A stretch of DNA of 64,000 bases from the NCBI RefSeq assembly GCF_900232865.1, contig NZ_OCTS01000006.1, forward strand, positions 62,001 through 126,000, written 5' to 3'. The notes below the pieces were generated by a model, which saw nothing but the letters and a program-made list of their open reading frames with translations, made no database searches and was not told the origin of the DNA. The DNA is from Corynebacterium dentalis (GTDB lineage: Bacteria; Actinomycetota; Actinomycetes; Mycobacteriales; Mycobacteriaceae). Both the position numbers and the translations under genes were made by a program. Positions within the stretch are counted from its first letter, which is position 1, and the number at the start of each line of letters is the position of its first letter. Below, one piece after another: positions 25,948 through 37,190 of this stretch.

Positions 25948-27780
25948 ATGGCACAAACCATCACCTCTTTGCTCTCCGAGTCAGCGTCGGCATCCGCCTC
26001 TGGGGACACTCGGCGTAGTTGGAAGCTCATCAATGATTACGCGCAGCACTTCTGGCTGGTCGACGAGGCAGACATCCCCACCAAACAGCGAGGAGACTTC
26101 TACGCGGTGCGGGCTGCGGCGGCGGACTGGATGGGCTTGGAAGACGAGGCCATTAGCGCCCTGCGCAACCTGCTGCACTGGGCGCGCGAAGGCAACGACA
26201 ACGAAGCAGGGCTGATTGCAGGCTCCCACTTGGCCTATCAATCGCTCAACCAGTCCGAGCATTCGGTGTATCCGCTGCCTTCGGCCGCCTCCCTGCTGGC
26301 GGATCTGGCCGAGCGCATGCGTTTGTGGCGGCCGGATGCCGATTCCCTCACGTTGTCTGAAAACCCAGAGATGTCGTGGAAGAACGTGAGCAAGCGGCAG
26401 GCCGGCATGTTGACCGCCTCTGCCACCACCGCGCACACCGTGGCCACCAGCCTCAAGGCAGCCCGCGAGCGCGGGGACATCGGGGCGCTGGCTGGGGTGC
26501 CCTCGAGTGACTATTTCCTCGGCTCTGCCGGTGAACAGGCGGACGGTGATTCGCCTGAGTCTTCCGTTCCTGAGATCTCCGAGGATAAATTGGCGCAGTT
26601 CTTCGCCTCGGTTGTCCGTCGCTTCGGGCGCAACCCCGCGCAGCGTGCAGACGAGCTTTTGTGGTTTGCTCAAGAACACTGGGCCGAAGGCCGCCTAGAC
26701 GAGGCCCGCGCCTCCGCCGAGGCGGTCTTGGAGTTGCCACACCAGCCCGTCTCCCACTTCGAGGCACACTACATGCTGGGGCACTTCGCGATGCTGGATA
26801 ATCTCAATGCTCCGCAAGATCTGGGCGGAATCGATGCCAGCTCTGATGAATTCGACGACCTGACTCTGTCCGTCACGGCGGACAATGACCGCAGAATCGC
26901 CAACCATTGGGGTCAGTGCGCAGACATCGCGATAGAGATCGAAGCCCCAGTCATGGCCATGGAACGAGCCGAACTGGCGTGCCGCACCATGTCCACCTTG
27001 GGACGAGAAGGCGATGCGTGGGAGCTGGCCTCCCGCATGGTCAAAGCCACGGACGGCATCCCCGTATGCCCCGCGATGTTGGACATGCGCGCGATGCTGG
27101 CGCAGGCCGCATTCATGTCTGGCCTGCACCACGAAGCGTGGGAGAACTCTCGCGCGGTCGCCGAGTGGTCCGAGTTTTCCCCGAACCTAGACCGGACCAT
27201 CGCCTGCTACACCATCGCCACCTTCGCAGGGCTGGAGCTGGGCTTAGAGGAAGAGGTACGGAAGATTCAGTCCCGCCGCGCCGAGTTGTACCGACAGGCC
27301 GGACAGAACATCAATGCCTCCCAGGTGCTGCAATCCATCGCCATGTCCGGCGACGTGGACTACCCCGATGCTCTGACCATGATGAACGAAGCTCGCGAGC
27401 TGCTTAGAGAAGATCCCGCGGGGGACGCCACCCTGGCGTTGCCGGAATCTGACGCACGGTGGAACCTCGGCGAATGGCATCTAACCATGGCGCACATCGT
27501 GGTCAGCGAAGACGACGTAGTGGAACAGTCACGCCTGGCTGCGGAAAACTTCCACCTAGCTGCAGACCCCATCAAGGAATGTATGGCCTGGTTGACGATG
27601 GCAGGTGCTCAGTTGGCTATCGGTCTCACGATGGATGCAGACGCTTCCATCACCAAGGCCACCGCTGCCCTCCCCGACTTGCAGCAGTGGATGGATGACA
27701 CAGATGCGGACTTCGATCCGGTCATCCAGGAACTCATCGAGCACTACCGATACATCCTGGATTTCCGCAAAGAGGACTAG
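25948..27780 (+). CDS. TPR-like hypothetical protein
   Basis: 610 residues from ATG 25948 (a GTG at 25912 in frame is possible but weaker). No signal peptide or membrane segment. The sequence is almost wholly helical with repeated pairs such as RADELLWFAQEHWAEGRLDE and EARASAEAVLELPH, spaced like tetratricopeptide repeats, so a scaffold or interaction role is likely (inference). It is divergent from hisD; the same neighbour relationship occurs in other corynebacteria. I do not know its partner. Confidence 0.75.
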   Translation: MAQTITSLLSESASASASGDTRRSWKLINDYAQHFWLVDEADIPTKQRGDFYAVRAAAADWMGLEDEAISALRNLLHWAREGNDNEAGLIAGSHLAYQSLNQSEHSVYPLPSAASLLADLAERMRLWRPDADSLTLSENPEMSWKNVSKRQAGMLTASATTAHTVATSLKAARERGDIGALAGVPSSDYFLGSAGEQADGDSPESSVPEISEDKLAQFFASVVRRFGRNPAQRADELLWFAQEHWAEGRLDEARASAEAVLELPHQPVSHFEAHYMLGHFAMLDNLNAPQDLGGIDASSDEFDDLTLSVTADNDRRIANHWGQCADIAIEIEAPVMAMERAELACRTMSTLGREGDAWELASRMVKATDGIPVCPAMLDMRAMLAQAAFMSGLHHEAWENSRAVAEWSEFSPNLDRTIACYTIATFAGLELGLEEEVRKIQSRRAELYRQAGQNINASQVLQSIAMSGDVDYPDALTMMNEARELLREDPAGDATLALPESDARWNLGEWHLTMAHIVVSEDDVVEQSRLAAENFHLAADPIKECMAWLTMAGAQLAIGLTMDADASITKATAALPDLQQWMDDTDADFDPVIQELIEHYRYILDFRKED

Positions 27781-27798
27781 GGACTAGCTCCCAGCTAG

Positions 27799-28329
27799 CT
27801 AGCGGGCACGCTCAAAATCTGCATCGGTCGAGGTCACAGCCCCGATCCAATAGGTCATCATCGCCACGGCTGGGGCCAGCATGATTCCCGGCCACGGTGA
27901 AATGGCGTGCGAGATTTTGATGATATCCCCGGCGTGCGTCGAGTTTGCGTCGTACACCGGAGCGAGCCAGTCAAGCACCTGCTCGCCGATAAAGACGAAC
28001 CACCACGTCCCAAACGCCACGCAGGCGGCCACCCAGATCAGCTGGCCGATTCCCCGCCACAGAAACCGGAATGCCCACACGGCTGTCAGCAGACCCAGCA
28101 CGCACGTCACCGCAGCGAAAATCAGGAAGGCGCGGAAGCCAGAATCGGCGGTACCCGGGACTTCTTCCAATCCGCGGTTCGGGGTCACCAAGAACTGCGA
28201 GGTGGGATACAGCCATCCCCACACGGCGCCGGCGATGGTGAAGATCACCGTGGTGACTACAAAAACAAGCAAGCCATCGGAAACGCCCCGAGGGACGGCC
28301 CGACGGCCGAACAAGAAACCACTACTCAT
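27799..28329 (-). CDS. Membrane protein, DUF2567-like
   Basis: 176 residues with four hydrophobic helices: GLLVFVVTTVIFTIAGAVWG, FLIFAAVTCVLGLLTAVWAF, LIWVAACVAFGTWWFVFIG and PGIMLAPAVAMMTYWIGAV. The layout resembles the actinobacterial DUF2567 family, whose role is not known; the assignment is from memory and uncertain. It is convergent with the TPR-like gene and lies 20 bases downstream of the lipoprotein gene, so the two may be co-transcribed. Confidence 0.7.
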   Translation of the reverse strand: MSSGFLFGRRAVPRGVSDGLLVFVVTTVIFTIAGAVWGWLYPTSQFLVTPNRGLEEVPGTADSGFRAFLIFAAVTCVLGLLTAVWAFRFLWRGIGQLIWVAACVAFGTWWFVFIGEQVLDWLAPVYDANSTHAGDIIKISHAISPWPGIMLAPAVAMMTYWIGAVTSTDADFERAR

Positions 28330-28349
28330 GTGTTTGGTGTGCGCTTTGC

Positions 28350-28994
28350 CTAGTTGCAGAACATCCAGCTTCCACCCTCGCGGACAAACTTGAGGTTCTC
28401 CGTGCTGGTGTCTGAAGACACGTCTGCGGACGCTGAATCGCCGTTGACCTGGACGTTGTCCACACCGGTGACGGTGGGCTTGGGGCTGCCGATCTGGGTG
28501 AAGGTCAAGTTCCTGGCCTCGTCCGCTTGCTGGCGCAGAGTTTCGTCGCCACCGTAGCGCTCCTTGTACGCACTGCAGGAATGATCCACCGTGTAGGTCA
28601 GGAATGCGCCGACGTTATCCCCGCCATCGTCCATGCCGTAAACCAAGTTGGTGATGGCCTGGCGGTCTTCCTCGGAGCCGGTGCCGGCGGCTGCAGGAAC
28701 CGGAGCCTGACCTTCACCGTTGGCTGGAGCGGGCGAGCCCTCTTGGGATTGGTCAGACTGTTCGCCTCGTGCCGGATCTTGGGGATCCTTGGCGGGATCT
28801 TGCCCCTCTGAGCTGGACGGAGTAGCAGAGGACTCTCCCGATGCTGCAGTTTCGGAGCTGTCTTTCGACTGCGTTGCCTCGCTGGATGCGGAAGTGCTGG
28901 AGGCGTCCGAGGAGCCTTCCTCGTCTGAGCCACAAGCGGCGAGGAAAAGCGGAACCGCCATTACGGCAGCCAGAAGGGTCTTGCGATGTGTCAT
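28350..28994 (-). CDS. Secreted lipoprotein with Ser/Glu-rich linker
   Basis: 214 residues from ATG 28994. The signal peptide MTHRKTLLAAVMAVPLFLAA ends in a lipobox with Cys21. Residues 22-100 are a low-complexity linker rich in Ser, Glu, Pro and Gln, typical of a spacer through the cell wall. The C-terminal 110 residues (QAITNLVYGMD ... SWMFCN) form a compact domain with two cysteines, perhaps NTF2-like as in other corynebacterial lipoproteins (inference). The start has TAGTCT exactly seven bases ahead and no ribosome site. Processed by the Lgt and LspA enzymes encoded in the window. Confidence 0.85.
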   Translation of the reverse strand: MTHRKTLLAAVMAVPLFLAACGSDEEGSSDASSTSASSEATQSKDSSETAASGESSATPSSSEGQDPAKDPQDPARGEQSDQSQEGSPAPANGEGQAPVPAAAGTGSEEDRQAITNLVYGMDDGGDNVGAFLTYTVDHSCSAYKERYGGDETLRQQADEARNLTFTQIGSPKPTVTGVDNVQVNGDSASADVSSDTSTENLKFVREGGSWMFCN

Positions 28995-29001
28995 GCAAAG
29001 C

Positions 29002-29011
29002 AGACTACCCT
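29002..29011. promoter_or_regulatory. Overlapping divergent -10 boxes
   Basis: AGACTACCCT contains TAGTCT on the minus strand (29007-29002) for the lipoprotein and TACCCT on the plus strand (29006-29011) for the TetR gene. The boxes share two bases, and each lies exactly seven bases from its start codon. RNA polymerase could occupy only one at a time. Confidence 0.5.
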
Positions 29012-29018
29012 GAAATCC

Positions 29019-29564
29019 GTGCAGCTCAACCCTTCCACCATCCTGGCTCATGCCACGCAGATCCTCGCCGAATACGGCTTAGCTGATCTGACCATGCGCC
29101 GATTAGCGCGCTCGCTGGATGTCGCTCCCGGTGCTCTGTATTGGCATTTCCCCAGTAAACAGGAACTATTGGGAGCTATAGCAAATCAGCTACTCGAGTG
29201 TGTTCAGCCACCGCAGACCACACCCGGCGCGCGTCTGCAATCGCGTGATGAGTGGACCCGGATCGTTAACTACTGCGTGGCAATTTATTCGGCGATGACG
29301 AGCCTGCGCGATGGCGCGGAAATTACTTTGGCTGCTTTGGCTTCCGGAACCACGGACCGAGACTTGCGTGCCGATGTACGGGAAACTGCTGGTTCCTTAG
29401 GGGAAATCGCCTTTCATTACGTCTTGGGCGCGGCCATGGACGTCCAGGCGCAGCAGGCTGTAGCCAGCGCTCTCGGCGATGCGGACGCTGCCCAGGCATC
29501 AGCCGATGCGCACCACGTTCGCCGCAACGTGGAAGTGATCCTCGCACCCCTACTGCCCGGCTAG
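29019..29564 (+). CDS. TetR family transcriptional regulator
   Basis: DNA-binding regulator of 181 residues starting at GTG 29019 (VQLNPSTILAHATQILAEYG). The helix-turn-helix is LTMRRLARSLDVAPGALYWH followed by FPSKQELL, the usual TetR pattern; the remainder is a helical ligand/dimer domain close to the TetR C-terminal type. The earlier ATG at 28986 lies inside the divergent lipoprotein gene and would miss the leaderless spacing. It may control itself and the lipoprotein, since their promoters overlap; this is inference. Confidence 0.88.
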   Translation: MQLNPSTILAHATQILAEYGLADLTMRRLARSLDVAPGALYWHFPSKQELLGAIANQLLECVQPPQTTPGARLQSRDEWTRIVNYCVAIYSAMTSLRDGAEITLAALASGTTDRDLRADVRETAGSLGEIAFHYVLGAAMDVQAQQAVASALGDADAAQASADAHHVRRNVEVILAPLLPG

Positions 29565-29580
29565 GTGTCTGGCGCGGGGC

Positions 29581-29586
29581 TAGGAT
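29581..29586 (+). promoter_or_regulatory. -10 box of glgX (leaderless)
   Basis: TAGGAT, then seven bases, then ATG 29594. This spacing decides the start in favour of 29594 over the ATG at 29585, which lies partly within the box. Confidence 0.5.
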
Positions 29587-29593
29587 GGTCAGC

Positions 29594-31791
<2,198 letters not shown>

Positions 31792-31795
<4 letters not shown>

Positions 31796-32541
31796 GTACT
31801 CCTACCCTTCACGCCCGTGGCGCCGAGGTCACCGTGACCGAGGAGGCCGTCACCGTCACCCGTTCCTCGGTGGCAGCGTCCCTTTTTCCCGACGCCAACA
31901 TCGATCCCTCTGCGCTTCTCGGCTGGTACTTGCAGGCCCCGGACCAGTTATCTCCGGGATGGATTGAGCTTCTTTCCCGCGATGATCAGCAGGATCTGGT
32001 CCGCACGCGCATTAACTACTCCCCGAATCACCTCGAGGATTTTCTGACCGCGCATCAACGGCTCACCAATCTGCAGGCGGGCTATCCCTTGGACGATGTG
32101 TCTATTCCTGCTGCTGAAACGGACGCGAAGGATGAGTCGGTCACTGCTGAAGAGTGGCTGAGCGGAGGCTCTACGGAGGCGGCTGCTGAGGAGAAGGAAT
32201 CTGGTGGCGCTAGGCGCCCGGCACCGTGGGAAAAGGTGGCGACTCCGGACGAGGTTCCCGAGGCGAACCCAGACGCGGACATCGATAACCCCATCTTCGA
32301 GCAGAATGTGACCGTCACCGGTGACGTGGAGCCGTACGACAAGGGCGAGGTCTGGGACATGATTGCCGAGGCCGGTGGAACGGTGGGCAAGAACGTGACG
32401 AAGAAGACCACCATGCTGGTGGTGGGCGAATGGGCCTCGATGACCAGCAAGGAAAAGCGGGCTCGGGAGTTGCAGGATAAGGGTCAGGAGATCAAGATCC
32501 TGAGCTTTGCCGAGTTCCTGAAGGCCGTGGGTAAGGCCTAG
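31792..32541 (+). CDS. BRCT-domain protein
   Basis: 249 residues. The N-terminal 100 residues are globular with no known motif (a SALLGWYLQAPDQLSPGWIE segment), residues 105-160 are acidic and disordered-looking, and residues about 165-249 match a BRCT domain (VTVTGDVEPYDKGEVWDMIA, GGTVGKNVTKKTTMLVVGEW, EIKILSFAEFLKAV) as in NAD-dependent ligases and DNA polymerase III epsilon-like proteins. No exonuclease or ligase motifs are present. Its ATG overlaps the glgX stop, an odd partnership between glycogen breakdown and a DNA-damage-type domain. Confidence 0.8.
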
Positions 32542-32642
32542 TTTTCTGGGGTTTGCCGGGGCATTTTTCGCGCGGTGGTAGCTCGTTCTTACTGCCTCGC
32601 GCTGCGGTGAACGTTTCTTATGGGTGCGGAGTCAGATAACTC

Positions 32643-33152
32643 ATGCTGACTCTCACCACAGAAACCGCCTCTCAGCTTCGTTCGAGTTCCGCTGCTTCGG
32701 GTAGTCCCCACGTCGCGGACGCCCAGCGCACTGAGCTGGTGGCTCTAGGTAGCGGCTTGTGCGCGTCCATTCCCGCAGGCCCGGGCCGAGCAAGCGCGCG
32801 GTGGCACCAGCGGGCGGAAGAGATTCTCCAGCAACTACGCAGGCTGCTGTCCCTGCACGGAACGGCACTCGAATATCGATGGACGGACGAGCTGATCCCG
32901 GGCGGGGCAATGCGGTGGATCGCCATCCGGGTAGTAGCAGATGAGCTGCCCGCCGAGTGCTTGCTGACCCATCCGAAGATTGCCACGGTGCTCCTGGAGG
33001 CGCTAGAGATCGCTCTGGGCTGCCGACCTGCGGTCTATTATCGCGACGGCCAGTTGCGTGCGTGTGCTGCGCGCGATGCTCATGTGGTGCCGGAATGGGT
33101 TGGGCCACTGGATTTGTCCGCGGGCTACTGCATGTCTCTTCCCCTAAGGTAG
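32643..33152 (+). CDS. Hypothetical protein upstream of treY
   Basis: 169 residues without signal or membrane segments; Ser/Ala-rich start, then a helical arginine-rich centre (RWHQRAEEILQQLRRLLSLH) and a mixed C-terminus with three cysteines. The stop is only five bases before the treY ATG. The reading frame is supported by its length and GC-rich third positions but I recognise no family. A weak GGAG lies 13 bases before the ATG. Confidence 0.5.
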   Translation: MLTLTTETASQLRSSSAASGSPHVADAQRTELVALGSGLCASIPAGPGRASARWHQRAEEILQQLRRLLSLHGTALEYRWTDELIPGGAMRWIAIRVVADELPAECLLTHPKIATVLLEALEIALGCRPAVYYRDGQLRACAARDAHVVPEWVGPLDLSAGYCMSLPLR

Positions 33153-33157
33153 GAGGC

Positions 33158-35491
33158 ATGTCTGCCACTTACCGACTCCAACTGCGCGGCCCTAGCAGTG
33201 ATCCTGCACAAGCGTTTACCTTCGCTGATGCTGAAGCGCGCATCGATTACTTCTCCCGCCTTGGGGTCAGCCACCTGTACCTCTCCCCCATTTTGACGGC
33301 TCCCAAAGAGTCCACCCACAACTACGACGTGATCGACCCGACCACGGTCAACCCAGAGCTCGGCGGAATCGAGGGTCTGAAATCCCTCGCTGAGGCAGCA
33401 CACGCCGCTGGCATCAAGATTCTGGTGGACATCGTTCCCAACCATGTGGGCGTGGATGATCCCCGCCTCAACGACTGGTGGTGGGATGTACTCAAGCATG
33501 GCAAAGAGTCCGAATACGCCACCTACTTCGATATCGACTGGTCCGCGGACAACGGCGCCGGTGGGCGCATGGGCATCCCCGTGCTGGGCAGCGAGGAAGA
33601 CGTGGACAAGCTCGAAGTAGACGGCGATGTCCTGCGCTACTACGACAACGAATTCCCCATCGCTCCCGGCACCAACGAGGGCACTCCGCAGGAGGTTCAC
33701 GACCGTCAGAGCTACCGGTTGATGTTCTGGCGAGACGGCATCATCAACTACCGTCGCTTCTTCTCCATCAATGGGTTGGCAGGGCTACGCCAGGAAGATC
33801 CCGTGGTCTTTGAACACACGCACCGCATCCTTAATCAGCTGCTGGCTGCAGGTGTCATCGACGGAGTGCGCGTGGACCATCCCGATGGCCTGGCCGACCC
33901 CTTTGGATACCTAGAGCACCTGCGCATGCTCATCGGTGAGGACCGCTGGCTGCTGATCGAAAAGATCCTGGCTGTCAACGAGCCACTGGATCCCCGCCTC
34001 AGCGTGGACGGCACCACCGGCTACGACGCCCTGCGCGAGTTCGACGGAGTCTTCGTCAACCGCAACGCTGTGCAGAGCATGGGTGATATCGCCGATCAGT
34101 GGACGGGCGTGCGCTGGGACAATGCAGCGTTCGAGGCTGCTGAGGAAGAACTGAAGTCCGAGGTTGCCCGCTTCGAGCTGGCAGCGGAGGTTCATCGCTT
34201 GGCCCGCGCCGTGCGCGCAGATAACTGGTCCACCCAAGGGGACCAGGTCTCGGACGAACTTCTCGAGGAAACCCTCGTCGGTTTGGTAGCCGCGATGCCG
34301 GTCTACCGCGCGGACTACCAATCGCTGTCTCGTGTCACCAGCACCGTTCTGGCCAAAATGCTGATGAAGCACCCCGAACGCGCAGATGCGTTGGACCTGA
34401 TTAGTTCTGCGTTGCTCTCCTACGGCGAGGCCAATACTCGCTTCGCCCAGGTCTGTGGAGCGGTGATGGCCAAGGGCGTGGAAGACACGGCGTTCTATCG
34501 CGGCTCACGTCTGGTCAGCTTGCAGGAAGTCGGCGGCGCTCCCGGTCGTTTCGGAGTATCCCTAGCCGAGTACCACATGCTGCAGGCCGAGCGAATCCGA
34601 CTGTGGCCTCGCGCGATGACGGCTTTGACCACGCACGATACGAAGCGTGGCGAGGACGTCCGCTCCCGGATCACCGCCATCACCGAAGTTCCGGAAGACT
34701 TCGCTGAGCTGTGCAAGCAGATCACCTACGTGGACGGGATGACCTGCCACTTCCTGCTGCAGAACATCATCGGAGTGTGGCCCAGTGACGGCGTTATATC
34801 TGAGGAACTGCGCACGCGCGTGCATGATTACGCCACCAAGGCGATGCGCGAAGCAGGTGTGCACACCACCTGGTTCGATGTTGATGAGGATTTCGAAAAC
34901 TCAATCTTGAATTGGATCGACGAGCTCTTCGATGCCCACGCCGCTCTGATCACCCGTTTCGTGTCTCTGATCGACGATGCCGGTCAGGAGATCTCCCTGA
35001 GCAAGAAGCTCCTGCAGCTGATGTCCCCGGGCATTCCGGACATTTATCAGGGCACGGAATTCTTCACTGATTCCTTGGTGGATCCGGACAACCGCCGCCC
35101 GGTGGATTTCGATGCCCGCGAAGAGGCGCTAGAGCGCGTCTCCCGGGGCGATATTTCCACGCCGGATGACCGTCGGTTAGGTCTCATAACTACCGCGCTG
35201 CGCGTGCGCTCCCATTTGGAACTGGATGACGCTGGCTACTTTCCTGTCATGGCTCAGGGTCCCCTCTACCGCTCCATGGTCGGCATGATGCGTGATAAAT
35301 CCGCCATTATCCTGGCCATCCGCCGTCCCTTGACCGTGCAGCGTGCGGGCGGATGGGGCGAGACCATGGTCATGCTCCCCGAGGGTCTCTGGGAGGATCA
35401 ACTGCCAGGCGGCCGCATGTGGCAAGGCGAAGTTCCCCTGCGCGATCTGTTTTCCGATCGTGGGCAGGCTGTGCTATCTAGGATGGCATGA
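33158..35491 (+). CDS. treY: Malto-oligosyltrehalose synthase
   Basis: Rearranges the reducing end of malto-oligosaccharides into a terminal trehalose unit; TreZ then releases it. GH13 motifs: LVDIVPNHVGVDD, DGVRVDHPDGLADP (nucleophile), WLLIEKIL (acid) and LTTHDTKRGED. ATG 33158 is preceded by AGGAGG, and TAAGGT also stands exactly seven bases upstream, so translation could be led or leaderless. 777 residues, usual length. The frame is open upstream but that part is out of phase with known TreY N-termini (TYRLQL). Confidence 0.95.
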   Translation: MSATYRLQLRGPSSDPAQAFTFADAEARIDYFSRLGVSHLYLSPILTAPKESTHNYDVIDPTTVNPELGGIEGLKSLAEAAHAAGIKILVDIVPNHVGVDDPRLNDWWWDVLKHGKESEYATYFDIDWSADNGAGGRMGIPVLGSEEDVDKLEVDGDVLRYYDNEFPIAPGTNEGTPQEVHDRQSYRLMFWRDGIINYRRFFSINGLAGLRQEDPVVFEHTHRILNQLLAAGVIDGVRVDHPDGLADPFGYLEHLRMLIGEDRWLLIEKILAVNEPLDPRLSVDGTTGYDALREFDGVFVNRNAVQSMGDIADQWTGVRWDNAAFEAAEEELKSEVARFELAAEVHRLARAVRADNWSTQGDQVSDELLEETLVGLVAAMPVYRADYQSLSRVTSTVLAKMLMKHPERADALDLISSALLSYGEANTRFAQVCGAVMAKGVEDTAFYRGSRLVSLQEVGGAPGRFGVSLAEYHMLQAERIRLWPRAMTALTTHDTKRGEDVRSRITAITEVPEDFAELCKQITYVDGMTCHFLLQNIIGVWPSDGVISEELRTRVHDYATKAMREAGVHTTWFDVDEDFENSILNWIDELFDAHAALITRFVSLIDDAGQEISLSKKLLQLMSPGIPDIYQGTEFFTDSLVDPDNRRPVDFDAREEALERVSRGDISTPDDRRLGLITTALRVRSHLELDDAGYFPVMAQGPLYRSMVGMMRDKSAIILAIRRPLTVQRAGGWGETMVMLPEGLWEDQLPGGRMWQGEVPLRDLFSDRGQAVLSRMA

Positions 35492-36483
35492 GTTCTCGCA
35501 GCCGCACTAACCGCCAACTCGCGCAATACGATGCTTGGGTCGCCGCTAACCCCGGCATCCGGGCAGAGATTCGCGACGTGATTCAGGAAGCCCTGGACGA
35601 TGCCGGCATTGCCTATGACCAGGTGGTGGTGCGCATCAAGGATCGCGTGAGCTTCATGGCCAAGGTCGCCAACGAGAACTACCCGGATTACGTGGACATC
35701 GCCAGCGCTTATGACATCCTCGGCGCCCGCGTGATCACGTATCACTCCTCGGAGATCCCACAGCTTCTCACCGTGATGGAGGATCTGTTCACCATCGAGG
35801 CCGTGGTGGACAAGGCCGCGGAAACTGCCCGGCGCGGCGGGTTCGGCTATTCCTCTCAGCACGTCATCGTGCGGGTTCCGCAGCTGGACGACATGCTCAT
35901 GGAGATCCAATTGCGCACCGTGCTGCAGCACGCATGGGCGGAGTTTGAGCACGACGTGCGCTACAAGAGCCTCACCGGGAACCCCAAGCCCGAAGTGCAG
36001 CGCGCGTTTACCCTGGCCGCGGGCTTAATTGAGCTCGCTGATCAGCAGTTCGATCTGATCGCTGATGCCGTGGATAACCCAGAGGATCGCGCCAACTACA
36101 CCGAGGGCGAGATCCAGGAATCCACCCTCCCGCGCGTGCTGACCAGCCTGTTGGGAGAGCAGTTCCCTGCCTCCAAGGTGGCCTACTACGGATACGCCGT
36201 GGACATGCTCGCCGCCCACGGGATCACCACGTATCAGCAGCTCGCGGATTTGCTATCTCCGGACCGTGTACAGCGCTTGCTGCAGGCGTTCGAGTACCCG
36301 TACTCGCCGGGTCAGGTCCGTTTTCTCGACGACATGCTCTTGTATGTCTACGGGCGCGATCACATTCGCAAGACCGTTCATATCGGCGATGATGCGACCA
36401 GCCGCCCCGGCCGGTTGGGCAACCGTTGGCAAAAGTTGGGGCAGACCACGATGTCTGAAACATCCACTGACGGAGAGCTCTAG
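35488..36483 (+). CDS. relS: Small alarmone synthetase of the RelA/SpoT type
   Basis: 331 residues with a (p)ppGpp synthetase domain and no HD hydrolase, TGS or ACT domains. Motifs: YDILGARVITYH, GFGYSSQHVIVRV and MEIQLRTVLQHAWAEFEH followed by DVRYKS. It therefore should transfer pyrophosphate from ATP to guanine nucleotides. Residues about 215-305 form an additional C-terminal region (VAYYGYAVDMLAAHGITTYQ) not found in the shortest members. Corynebacterium has a RelS gene beside treY, which is why I use that symbol. The ATG overlaps the treY stop by four bases (ATGA). Confidence 0.85.
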   Translation: MSSRSRTNRQLAQYDAWVAANPGIRAEIRDVIQEALDDAGIAYDQVVVRIKDRVSFMAKVANENYPDYVDIASAYDILGARVITYHSSEIPQLLTVMEDLFTIEAVVDKAAETARRGGFGYSSQHVIVRVPQLDDMLMEIQLRTVLQHAWAEFEHDVRYKSLTGNPKPEVQRAFTLAAGLIELADQQFDLIADAVDNPEDRANYTEGEIQESTLPRVLTSLLGEQFPASKVAYYGYAVDMLAAHGITTYQQLADLLSPDRVQRLLQAFEYPYSPGQVRFLDDMLLYVYGRDHIRKTVHIGDDATSRPGRLGNRWQKLGQTTMSETSTDGEL

Positions 36484-36542
36484 GCTGACACAGAGGTCCA
36501 AGCCGACTCAGACTAGGACGTACAACTCTAAAACGTACAGCG

Positions 36543-36923
36543 CTAGCGCTTGCCCATGAGGCGGTCCATTTGACGTCGCTCCCGCTTGGTCGGGCGCCCC
36601 GCTCCCCGATCACGTCGCGGAATTGAGGCCAGCACTTCCTTGGGCGGAGGCGGCGGCGAGTGATCTGCATAAGCCGCCCGCGCAATGGCTGGCCCCACGC
36701 GCTTGCTGTGCAGCTGCACTACTTCCACCACGTACTCGCGGTGGTTCACCCACGCGCGCACGGTATCCCCGGGAACCACGGTCTGCGCAGGCTTTACCGC
36801 CACGCCGTTGAGCTTCACGTGCCCGGCGCGCACTGCGTCCGCGGCTGCCGTGCGGGTTTTATACAGCCGGACTGCCCACACCCAGGCGTCGATCCTGACA
36901 GAACCGCCTTGACCTACGCTCAC
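36543..36923 (-). CDS. S4-domain RNA-binding protein
   Basis: About 126 residues. Residues near 10-75 are an S4 fold (RIDAWVWAVRLYKTRTAAAD, GHVKLNGVAVKPAQTV) like heat-shock protein Hsp15, which binds stalled 50S-tRNA complexes. The C-terminus is basic (RPTKRERRQMDRLMGK), fitting RNA contact. The GTG at 36923 overlaps the stop of the gene upstream (GTGA); a GTG one codon before is the alternative. Convergent with relS, 60 bases between stops. Confidence 0.85.
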   Translation of the reverse strand: MSVGQGGSVRIDAWVWAVRLYKTRTAAADAVRAGHVKLNGVAVKPAQTVVPGDTVRAWVNHREYVVEVVQLHSKRVGPAIARAAYADHSPPPPPKEVLASIPRRDRGAGRPTKRERRQMDRLMGKR

Positions 36924-37159
36924 CACTCGTCTTTGTGGTCCAGGATTTTCTTGATCTGCACACCGGAGTAGATAAAGACAATCACGGCGATGATCGGAAT
37001 CACCACGGAAAGGAGGGGGATGTCCAGGATCAGCCCGGCCACCAAGCTCACAACTGCCACAGCACCCGAGGTGCGCGCGGTGTAGACGTGCTTGCGCATT
37101 TGCTGCTTGCGCTGCCCGACGATGTCTCCGGATCCACCTGAGTAGTTATTCATGCTCAT
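36920..37159 (-). CDS. Small two-helix membrane protein
   Basis: 79 residues from ATG 37159 (37153 is also possible). A polar Gly/Gln/Arg start is followed by two hydrophobic helices, SGAVAVVSLVAGLILDI and LLSVVIPIIAVIVFIYSGV, and a charged tail KKILDHKDEW. Longer upstream frames lack plausible content. It is coupled to the S4-domain gene by a GTGA overlap. Function unknown. Confidence 0.65.
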   Translation of the reverse strand: MSMNNYSGGSGDIVGQRKQQMRKHVYTARTSGAVAVVSLVAGLILDIPLLSVVIPIIAVIVFIYSGVQIKKILDHKDEW

Positions 37160-37190
37160 GCTGTCCCACTCTACTGTCCTGCGCCGCGCA

